Shown here: one piece after another, positions 8,819 to 18,300 of the stretch
Numbering within the stretch: the stretch's first letter is position 1
Layout: each line of letters begins with the position of its first letter
Source: Bacteroidota bacterium
GTDB lineage: Bacteria; Bacteroidota; Ignavibacteria; UBA10030; UBA8401
Direction of reading: 5' to 3'
Assembly (NCBI GenBank): GCA_008933835.1
Contig: WBUG01000002.1
Span: 159,363 to 223,362 of the forward strand
Length of the DNA stretch: 64,000 nt
Program-made: the position numbers and the translations under genes
The notes under the pieces: model-generated
What the model was told of the DNA's origin: nothing
The model's database searches: none
The model's input: only the letters and a program-made list of their open reading frames with translations

Positions 8819-10027
8819 ATGGGACGCACGTCCATCTATATGGTCATCGGTTTCAGCACCATCTTCCTGATGTCCGGGAAGAACATGTCGTCGGTCGGGA
8901 CCGAATCCCTCTCCAATGCGATCAGTTACTACGAGCATTCGCAGCTGAACGCCCTCGCCGTGACGGGCGCGAACCTCGCCTGTACCGCGCTCTTCCAATC
9001 GAACACCTGGAGGGACGGATACTCCAACGTATCGTTCAACGGCGGCACCATCGATGTGACCGTCACGGACCTGACCGGTAATCTTGTGAAGATCGTCTCC
9101 ACCGCGGAGTACATGGGGCAGGAGAAAGAGGTCGTGGTCATCATGCGGCCGAGCACGTTCGCCAAGTTCGCGTTCTACGGCGGAACGAACGCATCCGCGG
9201 CGATGTGGGAAACGGGCGACACCGTCGGAGGTCCGAGTCATACGCAAGGGAAACTGAAGACCTATGGCCGACCGGTCTTCATGGGAAAGGCGACGTCACT
9301 TTCCGGCTTGACGATGACCGGATCGAAGGACCCGCAATTCCTGGGAGGATTCGAATCCGGAGTCAGTATTCCGATGCCTCCATTGACCAGTTACAATGCC
9401 ATTTATGGAGCCGCGGTGGCCGGTGGGTATGCGCAAACGAGCGGTAACCTCTACCTTAAATTCAATGCTGATGGCACCGTGTCGTGGAAGACCGCTGCTG
9501 CCGCTGCGTACACGACGCAGTCCCTCTCGACGTTCGCTCCGAACGGCGTCATCGCATTGGACAAAGGTTCACTGTTTGTTGAAGGAACCCTGAACGGGCG
9601 GGTCACCCTCGCCTCGCTCCGCAGTTCCGGTGCCACCGGAGGGACGGTACGGATCACCAACGACCTAAAATATGCCAGCAATCCGCTGACGAATCCCGCG
9701 TCCGATGACCTCCTTGGCGTCGTGAGCTATGGCGATTTCACCATCGCCGATAATGGTGCCACGGAATTCAACGCCCAGGGCTCATTCTACAGTTACAAAG
9801 GCGGTTTGCAGGTCGAAAATTTCAATTCCCGGCCCGCCGGCAACCTACGGTTATTGGGAGGAATGATGGTGGAATACCTGTATGCGACCTCCAACGGTGC
9901 GACAGGCACATCCCGTAGGGGTTATAACCTCAAGACACAGTTCGACGAACGAATGGCGGAAGCCGCCAATCAGCCCGATTATTTCCCCTCCACCAGCGCA
10001 TTTGAGATTCTCTCGTGGCTGGAGTAG
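8819..10027 (+). CDS. Large minor pilin-like protein (PilX/GspK position)
   Basis: 402 residues, with strong ribosome-binding sequence AGGAGG at 8809-8814. It begins MGRTSIYMVIGFSTIFLM, then a helix (NAISYYEHSQLNALAVTGANLACTALFQS) resembling the PilX/GspK pattern in which the N-terminal helix runs into an A-x-x-x-A-N-x-A segment. The remainder is a long Gly/Ser/Thr-rich beta-type domain without a family I recognise. GspK-type proteins cap the pseudopilus tip and are the largest minor pilins, which fits its size and position. The C-terminal ~270 residues may be an adhesive or cargo-binding domain (inference). Confidence 0.65.
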   Translation: MGRTSIYMVIGFSTIFLMSGKNMSSVGTESLSNAISYYEHSQLNALAVTGANLACTALFQSNTWRDGYSNVSFNGGTIDVTVTDLTGNLVKIVSTAEYMGQEKEVVVIMRPSTFAKFAFYGGTNASAAMWETGDTVGGPSHTQGKLKTYGRPVFMGKATSLSGLTMTGSKDPQFLGGFESGVSIPMPPLTSYNAIYGAAVAGGYAQTSGNLYLKFNADGTVSWKTAAAAAYTTQSLSTFAPNGVIALDKGSLFVEGTLNGRVTLASLRSSGATGGTVRITNDLKYASNPLTNPASDDLLGVVSYGDFTIADNGATEFNAQGSFYSYKGGLQVENFNSRPAGNLRLLGGMMVEYLYATSNGATGTSRRGYNLKTQFDERMAEAANQPDYFPSTSAFEILSWLE

Positions 10028-10043
10028 GAACGATGGTTGATTG

Positions 10044-10072
10044 TTGACATTCGTTTTGCCTTTCAATATATT
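10044..10072 (+). promoter_or_regulatory. Strong sigma-70-type promoter of pilT
   Basis: TTGACA (10044-10049), exactly 17 bases, then TATATT (10067-10072). This is a consensus -35 box with a five-of-six -10 box, in the only sizeable gap between the minor pilins and pilT. Transcription would start near 10079 with an ~85-base leader. It would allow the retraction motor and the PilMNOPQ complex to be expressed separately from the pilins. Confidence 0.75.
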
Positions 10073-10162
10073 TCTCACCAACGATTCATGTAACACTTGA
10101 GGGACGGCGCTGGAAGTGCTGTCTCCGGTGTTCCATGCGCACCACATCATCCCCCGTCTCTC

Positions 10163-11440
10163 ATGAGCGTTTCAGCGAGTTCGTCGACCGCTTCCTTGAT
10201 CCTGCCTCCTGAGATCGTGGATGGCGCTCGGACGATCATTCAGCAGGTCATCGACCAGATCCCGCAATCGACGCAGGGGCTGGAGCGGCAGATATTCCTC
10301 GGTGACATGGTGGAGAAACTCCCGATCGAGAGCAAGCATGCACTGCGGCTGCTCATCGATTCGCTGCTGATGCGCATGTTCGTGCTGAACGCGTCGGACA
10401 TCGACTTCGGCGGTTACGGGGGGCAGGGGAAGGTGTGGTACCGCATCTTCGGTTCCAAGAAGCCCGACCCGACGCTGGACGCCTTTCCCGTCGACTATAC
10501 CAACGTCCTCATCCAGTCCCTCCTCACCGCCCGGCAGCGTCAGTTCCTGTACGAACAGAAGAACCTCGATTTCTCGTACCTCATCATGGACGGCGAGAAC
10601 ATGCGCCGTTTCCGTGCCGACGCGTACATGGACCTGGACCATCTGGCGCTGAACATGCGCGCCATCAATGCCACGGTGCGGCCGTACAAGTCGATGGAGC
10701 TGCATGCCAATGTCACGAAGATCGTCAGTCTGGCGCACACGAAGGAAGGGCTCATCCTCATCACCGGCATCACCGGTTCGGGCAAGAGCACCACGCTGGA
10801 CGCGATGATCGACCTGAACAACCATACGGTGGACGGTCACATCGTCGTCATCGCGTCGCCCATCGAGTACGTGCACAAGTCGGACCGGTGCATCGTCCGT
10901 CACCGCGAAGTGGGGCGCGACGTCCTCTCGTTCAAGGAGGGGGCCATCCAGGCGCTGCGGCAGGACCCGGACATCATCATGATCGGCGAGATGCGCGATC
11001 CGGAGACCATCTTCACCGCGCTGGAGATCACGGACAGCGGGCACAAGGTGTTCTCGACGCTGCACACGGCGTCGGCGGTGGAGAGCATCGACCGGGTCAT
11101 CGGCGAGGTGCCGCCCGTCGAGCAGGACCGCGTCCGCAACCGGTTCGCGGACGTCTGCAAACTGGTCGTCTCGCAGAAGCTCATCCCGAGCCTCGACGGC
11201 AAGCGGGTGGCCGCGCGCGAGATCATGATCATGAACCCGTCCGTCCGCGCCGCCATCAAGAACGGCAACACCGGCGAGATCTACCAGATGATCCAGGAAT
11301 CGAACGAGGCCGGGATGGTCACGATGGAGCAGGACCTGAAGCGGCTCTACCTTCAGAAGAAGATCTCCCTTGAGAACGCGATGAACTACGCCAACAACAA
11401 GAAGCGGATGCAGCAGATCCTCAGCGCGAACGCGCTGTAA
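10163..11440 (+). CDS. pilT: Twitching/retraction ATPase PilT-like
   Basis: 425 residues from the ATG at 10163; a TTG 66 bases upstream is in frame but the extra residues (RDGAGSAVSGVPCAPHH) look non-coding. Walker A GITGSGKSTT lies near residue 202, Walker B DIIMIGEMRD near 270, and the His box STLHTAS near 298. There is no zinc tetracysteine, which separates it from PilB. PilT hexamers depolymerise the pilus and power twitching. At 425 residues it is longer than classical PilT (~345) because of an ~80-residue N-terminal extension. It is followed after 15 bases by the pilMN fusion. Confidence 0.92.
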   Translation: MSVSASSSTASLILPPEIVDGARTIIQQVIDQIPQSTQGLERQIFLGDMVEKLPIESKHALRLLIDSLLMRMFVLNASDIDFGGYGGQGKVWYRIFGSKKPDPTLDAFPVDYTNVLIQSLLTARQRQFLYEQKNLDFSYLIMDGENMRRFRADAYMDLDHLALNMRAINATVRPYKSMELHANVTKIVSLAHTKEGLILITGITGSGKSTTLDAMIDLNNHTVDGHIVVIASPIEYVHKSDRCIVRHREVGRDVLSFKEGAIQALRQDPDIIMIGEMRDPETIFTALEITDSGHKVFSTLHTASAVESIDRVIGEVPPVEQDRVRNRFADVCKLVVSQKLIPSLDGKRVAAREIMIMNPSVRAAIKNGNTGEIYQMIQESNEAGMVTMEQDLKRLYLQKKISLENAMNYANNKKRMQQILSANAL

Positions 11441-11455
11441 CAACGGTACACCACT

Positions 11456-13018
11456 ATGCCCTATACCAAAGGTGAAGGAAAGACGGTCCTCAGCCTCTTC
11501 GTCGACGGCCTTGACGTCAAGTTCGTCCACCTGTCGCTGAAGAACAAGAGGATCGCGCTGCACGACGTGAAGACCGTGAACCTCGTCAAGCGGCTCGAGG
11601 AACGTTCCATGGCCTCCGAGTCCGGCGTCACGGAGGGACTCGACCTGGTGGACGCCATCGAGACGGGCGAAGGGAAGGACGAGTTCGCGGAAGGGTCCGG
11701 CGGACAGACCAACAGCGAGGTCATCATCGGCCTGCTGGCCGAATACCCCACGGCGGCGTACCATCTGGTCTATTCGGTCTCCGAACCGAGCGTCTATTAC
11801 CAGCAGTTCGAGGACAATTTCGGACTGGACGGCGCCAAGCTGAAACGGAAGCTCATCGACGAGCTCTCGGCCACGCGCTCCGTGCGGCCGACGATGGACT
11901 CTCTGTCCTACATCCCCGCGGCCGAAGGACAGGTGCTGGCGATGATCCGCGAGGACGGGCTGGGACTGCTCGACCTGGTGGAGAGCGTGAAGGACTTCCT
12001 CGGCAAGCGGATGCCGAAGGTCCCCTTCCTCGAGACCTCCGACACCGCGTTGATGAACCTGGTGCGGAACAACTACGAGATCGGCGAGGCGGAGATCTCC
12101 ATCATCGTCTACATCGGCAGCGAGTTCAGCCGGCTCATCTTCATGAAGGGGGACAGCTTCTTCCACTTCGCGCCGGTCATCAGCGAAGGACGCCTCACCC
12201 CGAACATCGAGAACACCATCTACTCGCGCATCCTGCTGGAGCAGGACAGCGCCGGCATCCTCCGCATCGACCGCATCTTCCTGGCGGGCGAATCGCACAA
12301 GATCGACCTGAAACAGTTCCTCTCCCCGCAGTTCGCCGAAGCGCCCATCGAGTACCTCTCGGCGCCGACGCTGGACACGGCGGACTTTGAGGACAGCAAC
12401 GAAGCCATCGTGTCCGAGTACGCCATCCCCATCGCGTCGGCGATGCGCGCGCTCGAACCGAAGAACAAGCGCTATTACGACATCGATCTGCTGCCGACGA
12501 GCTTCCGCGAGGGGCAGAAGATCTTCAAGCTGGCATGGCACGGGTACCTCCTGCTGGTCTCCATCTTCGTCGTCACCTTCTTCTTCACGTCGCAGTACGC
12601 CGAACAGAACGAGGAAGTGCGCCGTTCCAAGCTCGAACTGCAGAAGAAACAGGAGCAGCTCGCCGAGAACCAGCGCCTGCAGGCCATCCTCGACAGTCTC
12701 AACGGACAGAACGCGCAGTTCGAGTCGGCCCTTGCGGTGTACGATTCCCTCATCCCGAACTACAACCGCTGGAGCAAGGTCTTCACGCACCTGACGAACA
12801 GCGTGGAGTCGGTCAATTCCGTCTGGATCAAGGACATGGTGGCGAAGGCCGACTCCTCGGTGGAACTCACCGGGTACTCCATGTACCGCCAGCGCATTCC
12901 GCGCATCGCCAGCATGTTCGAAGAGGCGACGCTCCAGAGCGTGGACGTGGAGAACATCCGGGGCAAGGACGTGTACAAGTTCATCCTCGTCATCAAGAAA
13001 GTGGACCAGGACAAATAG
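11456..13018 (+). CDS. PilM-PilN fusion protein (GspL-like)
   Basis: 520 residues. Residues ~1-350 look like a divergent actin-fold PilM/GspL cytoplasmic domain (SIIVYIGSEFSRLIFMKGD, IDRIFLAGES). A membrane helix follows at ~358-380 (GYLLLVSIFVVTFFF), then a coiled coil (~383-430, QNEEVRRSKLELQKKQEQLA) and a small alpha/beta domain (~440-515, ending YKFILVIKKV) as in PilN. In most pilus systems PilM and PilN are separate proteins that bind through the PilN N-terminal tail; here one chain joins them, as in GspL of type II secretion. It would link the cytoplasmic motors to the periplasmic PilO/PilP-like part encoded next. Confidence 0.82.
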   Translation: MPYTKGEGKTVLSLFVDGLDVKFVHLSLKNKRIALHDVKTVNLVKRLEERSMASESGVTEGLDLVDAIETGEGKDEFAEGSGGQTNSEVIIGLLAEYPTAAYHLVYSVSEPSVYYQQFEDNFGLDGAKLKRKLIDELSATRSVRPTMDSLSYIPAAEGQVLAMIREDGLGLLDLVESVKDFLGKRMPKVPFLETSDTALMNLVRNNYEIGEAEISIIVYIGSEFSRLIFMKGDSFFHFAPVISEGRLTPNIENTIYSRILLEQDSAGILRIDRIFLAGESHKIDLKQFLSPQFAEAPIEYLSAPTLDTADFEDSNEAIVSEYAIPIASAMRALEPKNKRYYDIDLLPTSFREGQKIFKLAWHGYLLLVSIFVVTFFFTSQYAEQNEEVRRSKLELQKKQEQLAENQRLQAILDSLNGQNAQFESALAVYDSLIPNYNRWSKVFTHLTNSVESVNSVWIKDMVAKADSSVELTGYSMYRQRIPRIASMFEEATLQSVDVENIRGKDVYKFILVIKKVDQDK

Positions 13019-13025
13019 GTGGGCC

Positions 13026-13928
13026 ATGTCGTATAAGATCAGGAACAGCATCGCGCTCGGCGTCATCATCCTCCTCGTCTCCATCGTCGGCATCTACGTG
13101 ACCGTCTTCTACCAGCCGAAGCAGATCGAGAAGAACACGAAGGAGGCGCAGAAGATCGCCGCGCAGCTGCAGGACAACACCGAACAGATGACCTCCATCG
13201 GCCAGATGCAGGGACGGCTGCGCGAGACCCTTCACCGGTGGAACAACCGCATCAAGGAGATCTCCGAATCGGACGTCTCGTCGCAGACGTACGGGTACCT
13301 GAGCGACATCGTCGGCGAGAGCGGCGCCCAGCAGCTGAAGATGAACCTGACGCTGGTCGGCGGCCGGGACGCCGGCACCATCGGATACAACACCTACAAG
13401 ATCAACGGAACGTCGGAGTTCCCCAACATCCTCCGGTTCATCTGGCTGCTGGAGAACGGCCGGAAGCTCTATAAGGTCACCAACATCACCATCCGCAGCG
13501 AGGAGCTCGGGGGGGATTCGCTCGAGTTCCCGCTCATCCAGCTGGCGTACGAGATGGACCTGAACGCCTACTATACGCGGGAGAAGAATCTGGCGATGTC
13601 CGTGATGCGGCCCGATTCCACGCCGCAGCCCATCACGGCCAATCCGTTCCAGCCCAGCATCCTGCAGAAGACCCCCGCCAACGTCCGGAACCTGGTGGAC
13701 GTGGACAAGCTCTCGGTGAAGGCGACCGCCAACGGCAAGGCGCTCGTCATGACCGAGGAGGGGAAGCTCGTCACCCTGCAGGTGGGGGACGAAGTGTACC
13801 TCGGCAAGGTCACCGGCATCGTCCCGCAGCTCGGCGCGGTGGACTTCACACTGAACGACGGAGGCATCGTCACGACGCGCCGGAAGAGCATCAATTTCGA
13901 GAAAAACACAAAGGATAGAGAACGATGA
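13026..13928 (+). CDS. PilO-PilP fusion protein
   Basis: 300 residues. A membrane helix at ~8-30 is followed by a coiled coil (~32-65) and a PilO-type ferredoxin-like domain (FPNILRFIWLLENGRKLYKV, with FPLIQLAYEMDLNAYY). From ~218 there is a PilP-like beta domain: ALVMTEEGKLVTLQVGD then VYLGKVTGIVPQLGAVDF, matching the PilP/GspC homology-region pattern that touches the secretin. Together the protein would span from PilMN in the inner membrane to PilQ in the outer membrane. Its stop overlaps the secretin start (ATGA at 13925), so synthesis of the two is coupled. The PilP assignment is by pattern and is less certain than PilO. Confidence 0.75.
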   Translation: MSYKIRNSIALGVIILLVSIVGIYVTVFYQPKQIEKNTKEAQKIAAQLQDNTEQMTSIGQMQGRLRETLHRWNNRIKEISESDVSSQTYGYLSDIVGESGAQQLKMNLTLVGGRDAGTIGYNTYKINGTSEFPNILRFIWLLENGRKLYKVTNITIRSEELGGDSLEFPLIQLAYEMDLNAYYTREKNLAMSVMRPDSTPQPITANPFQPSILQKTPANVRNLVDVDKLSVKATANGKALVMTEEGKLVTLQVGDEVYLGKVTGIVPQLGAVDFTLNDGGIVTTRRKSINFEKNTKDRER

Positions 13929-15215
13929 GACACATCCTGCTCGTCATCACCGGAGCGCTGCTGCTGGCGCAGGTCTCGGCCGCCCAGAACAACCGCGAAC
14001 GCCGCCTGATGCTGAACGACTATGTGGCGCCGGAGGAACTGGTGTCGATGTCCCAGACACTCACGTTCGACAAGGCGATGCTCCTGTTCAGCGACTTCAG
14101 CAAGCGCTACCTCAACAAGATCATCGTCGACGCATCGAACCGGAAGACCGCCATCGGCGGTCGACATCGAGAACAAGTACTGGCTGCAGGCGTTCGAGGA
14201 CGTGCTCCGCGCCAACAGGATGTGGTACGACGAGCGGGAGGAGTTCTTCTACGTCTATGCCCCGGCGGACACCCAGAAGGGCGCCTCGCCCGGCGCCGCG
14301 ATGGCGCAGGCCGCCATCGATTCCTCGTCCAAGGTCATGTTCCGTCAGCGCGACGTCCGCATCTCGTCGGTCTTCTTCACCGTCGATGTGGTGAAGTCGC
14401 TCAACGCGGGGGTGAACTGGTCATTCCTCTATAAAGGGGACACCACGCAGCTCGGTTCGCGTCCCACGCAGTTCGGCAGCGAATTCTACAGCGGGTTCGA
14501 AGACCCGGCCGTGAAGGCCGCCCAGTCCGGCAGCGGCGGCGGCAGCGGGGCCACCACCGTCATCCCGCCGGGATTCTTCGCGCGCGTCACGCCGGCCATC
14601 TCGTTCACGAACATCACCGCCCTCATCTCGTTCTTCCAGAACAACCAGCTCGGCGACGTCCTCTCCGGCCCCTCCATCGTCGTCTCGTCGGGCAAGCAGG
14701 GACGCATCCAGGTGGGACAGGACATCTTCATCACCACCAAGGACTTCGCCGGCAACACCATCCAGCAGCCGGTCTCGTCGGGCATCATCATCGACGTGAA
14801 GCCGACGGTGTACATGGAGAACGACATCAAGTTCATCAACCTCGACGTGAAGGCGGAACGGAGCACGGTGAGCGCCGGCCCCATCATCAACAAGTCCACC
14901 GCACAGACCTTCTCGGTGCTGTACGACGGCGAAGAGATGGTGCTCGGCGGTCTCTACACCAACGTCGAGTCGGAGTCCCGCGGCGGCGTGCCGCTCCTGA
15001 AGGACCTTCCGTGGTGGGTGTTCGGACTGCGCTATCTCTTCGGATACGAGCAGACCACCTCCTCCACCCAGGAGCTCATCATCCTGCTGAAGGCCGAGAT
15101 CGTGCCGACCATCGAGGAGCGATTCTCCACCGCCGCCTCGAAGAAGGGGCAGAACCTCATCGAGCAGACGCGCCAGCAGAACGCGCAGGAGATCGAGAAA
15201 TTAAAGAAAAAATAG
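13925..15215 (+). CDS. pilQ: Outer-membrane secretin (PilQ/GspD-like), interrupted by a +1 frameshift
   Basis: Begins with a signal peptide (MRHILLVITGALLLAQVSAAQ), then a short N-domain (FDKAMLLFSDFSKRYLNKII). At 14156-14160 (GGCGG) the frame breaks: removing one G restores ...KTAIG-VDIENKYWLQAFEDVLRA... in the frame that runs to 15215. The C-terminal ~200 residues are a clear secretin domain (LSGPSIVVSSGKQGRIQVGQ, LGGLYTNVESESRGGVPLL, ELIILLKAEIV). The restored protein is ~430 residues, short for PilQ because it has few N-domains. It would form the outer-membrane channel for the pilus. The break is either an assembly error in a GC-rich run or a recent mutation. Confidence 0.85.
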
Positions 15216-15301
15216 TTGTTTTGACGGCCGTCATATATTGGTGGTGACAGGAGTATTATTGTGTTTAGAGTTTTTACTATTACCTACTATAAGGTGATGC
15301 T

Positions 15302-18300
15302 ATGAAGAAGATGGAACGTCTACTCCTCAGTATCATTCTAGTCATAGGACTTGGGATATTGTCTTGTGAGAATCCGACCGGACCGGAAAAGAACTATACT
15401 GTCACCATCACCGGAACGGTGACACGATTGAACAATAACCCACTAGATAGTGTCGTCGTTGTCATAAACAATCCGTTCAAATCCGACACAACCAGTACAG
15501 ATGGAGTTTTTGCCATTTCATTTACTTCTACTGAAAGCAACACGACATCAGGACGTTTGACATTTAGTAGGCTGGGATTTTATTCAGATACCCTCACCGT
15601 GCAATATAGTTCAACCGACAAAGAAAAAAATGTTGGTCAGATCGTCTTGCGCGGCTTAACGTCGGCTCAGGACAGTGTCGTTAATAACAAACCATCTTCT
15701 AGACCCGGTGTAATTTCCTTTGTAAGTTCTTCTGCATCATTGATATCAATTCGTGGAGCAGGATCAAAAGATGCGGCGAATCTCATCTTTGCTGTTAAAG
15801 ACTCTCTGGGTAATCCCGTTGATGCACTAAATAAAACAAGCGTGTCATTCCGGATTGTATCTCGTCCTGATTCCTTAGTAGAACTCAACAAGAATTCAGC
15901 AGTGACCGATGCATTTGGACTTGTTACAGTGCAATTAACTTCTGGCCAAAAATCCGGAATAGCCCAGGTGCAGGCAATTGCTGCTGTAAAGAGAGCGTCA
16001 GATACAACGCAGACCGATACAATAAAATCCCCCGTTGTGTCTATTACGATTGCTGGCGGGAACCCAGTACCTAGCCGATTCACTATCGGAAGCAATAAAG
16101 TAAACGTCCCTGGATTAGTAAAGTTTAATCAGAAACTCCTTATCACTGCGGTCGTTGGAGATACGTTCGGCAATCCTGTGCAAAAGGGAACGTTGGTGTA
16201 CTTTACGACGACAGGAGGTATAATCCAACCTCAGGGGGAGACAAGTGAAGACGGAACTGTCTCGATCTCACTCACTACTGGTAATCCGGCGCCTTCCAAT
16301 GGAATAGCGGTTATCACTGCACAAGTAGGTACGGCAGGTGCTCCTGTAATTGGTAAAGAAGGCGATGATCGGAGCGATTCGCATAAGATCGATGACAAGG
16401 TTATCGTGAAGGGAATCAGGACACAGAAAAACAAGACAATACAAAAGACTATCAACGACAAGAAAGCATATAGAACTGCGATTAATCCCCCCGTATTTTC
16501 TCGGTCCATTACCGTTCTTTTCTCAGGTTCTCCTTTTATAGTAAGCGGAGACACTAATTTCGTTGTACCTGCGCTTGGTTCGAAGCAATTAAAATTCACA
16601 GTAACAGATCAGAACGGCAACCCATTGTCACAAGGGACCTCAATACGGGTTACTGGAACTGGTTTAGATACTGCAGGCGCAGTCTTGAGTGGAGATATCA
16701 TTAACACGATGCCAGATACGTACGATCAGTCATACACACACTATAGTGTCACAGTTTCCGACAAGAGAACAAAAAATTTTAGTGCTATCGTACCGATTGG
16801 AGTGACAATTGAAGTTACAGGTGAGAATGGGAATATAAAGAAGACAATTTATGGTGTTCTCTCTTCAGCTGCATCCGACAGTGGAAAAGTTGGCACCATA
16901 TCGTTGGTCAGCACAGCGACAGACACAGTTGTCGTGAATGGAGCTGGGTCGCCAAATTCGGCCGATGTTCAGGTAAAAGTGCTGAACGCATCAGGTCAAG
17001 CATCGCCTAATGTGCCGATTTCATTTAGCATAGCCAAATCAGTTGGCGGTGGTGAATACTTGACATCCACGACGGCGACGACAGATGCGAATGGTATTGC
17101 AACGACATCACTAGTTAGCGGAATTAAAGCAGGCACCGTGCAGATCGTAGGAAGCGTGAAGAGGGATTCGGTTTCAATTTCCTCCGGTGTAAAGAACGTC
17201 GTAATAAAAACAGGTCAGCCGGCATCGATTGCATTGGTAAGTTCTTCTGCTTCCAATCTATCGGTAAAAGGCGGCGGAGGTTCTGAAATTGCCGTGTTAG
17301 TATTTGAAGCGCGCGACTCGCTTGGTAATGCTATTGATGCGGCGAATCAGTCTACCATCACGTTATCAATAAAAGGTGATACAGCGGGAGCTCGCATCAA
17401 TCCCTCATCAATTAAGACAGACCCTAACTCAGGCCGGGTAACGACTAGCTTGGCGGCAGGAGTGAAATCCGGGATCATCCTTGTCACCGCTCAGATTGGT
17501 TCGATAAAATCAACTCCGGTGCAGTTTTCAATTTCTGGTGGTGCACCGGTTGAAAGTCGTTTCACATTGACGACACAGAAAATTAATATTCCCACAGGCT
17601 CAAATCTGAGTCTGACCAATACTATCTCGGCGGCATTGGGTGATACCTTCGGCAATCCCGTACAGCAGGGGACTGTTGTGTATTTCACGTCGAACGGAGG
17701 TCTCATACAGCCAGCGGCGCAGACAAATGCTTCCGGTCTCGTTTCAGTTTCGATGACCGCCGGCAATCCTCAGCCCCCGGGTGGTATCGCAACGGTGACT
17801 GCTCAAGTTGGTGGAGGTGGGTTAGCCGTGCAGGGTAAGAAACAGAACATGGATATTTCCTTGATGCCGAATCCACTTCGTTCGGCCGTTCGTAGCAGTA
17901 AGAATATCGACAGTGATATACAAAACCCTGCGCTGCTGGCTGCGGCGTCTCTGATTACGAAATCGGTCAATATTGTGTTCTCGGGTAAACCTCAGATTTA
18001 TTCGCAAGACTCCGTGTTCACAGTCCCAGGACTTGGATCAAAGCAGATTCAATTCATCGTTGACGATATTAATGGCAACCCTCTCGCGAGTGGAGCCCAA
18101 ATATCCGTGACTGCGACAGTAGCAGGGATGGATGCATCGAATATCCTGCTCACCGGAGATGTCAATAAAACTATTCCGGATACCGATAATAAGAATTACA
18201 CAAAGTTCACAGTGAATGTTGCGGACAAGCGGACTGCACGTCTCAATGAAAATATCCCAATCACATTGAATGTCGCCGTTACAGGGCCAAACGGTGATCT

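Noticed and set aside
10172..13093. 973-codon open frame on the minus strand opposite pilT and the PilMN gene
   Set aside because: Overlaps clear Walker motifs on the plus strand; biased His/Asp/Arg/Leu composition and no recognisable domain.
14151..14166. Programmed ribosomal frameshift as explanation for the split secretin
   Set aside because: There is no slippery heptamer or downstream stem that I can see, and secretins are not known to use frameshifting. A sequencing error or mutation is simpler.
15222..15233. TGACGGCCGTCA palindrome after the secretin gene as a terminator
   Set aside because: Only a 12-base palindrome with almost no loop and no T-run; transcription could continue into the lipoprotein gene.
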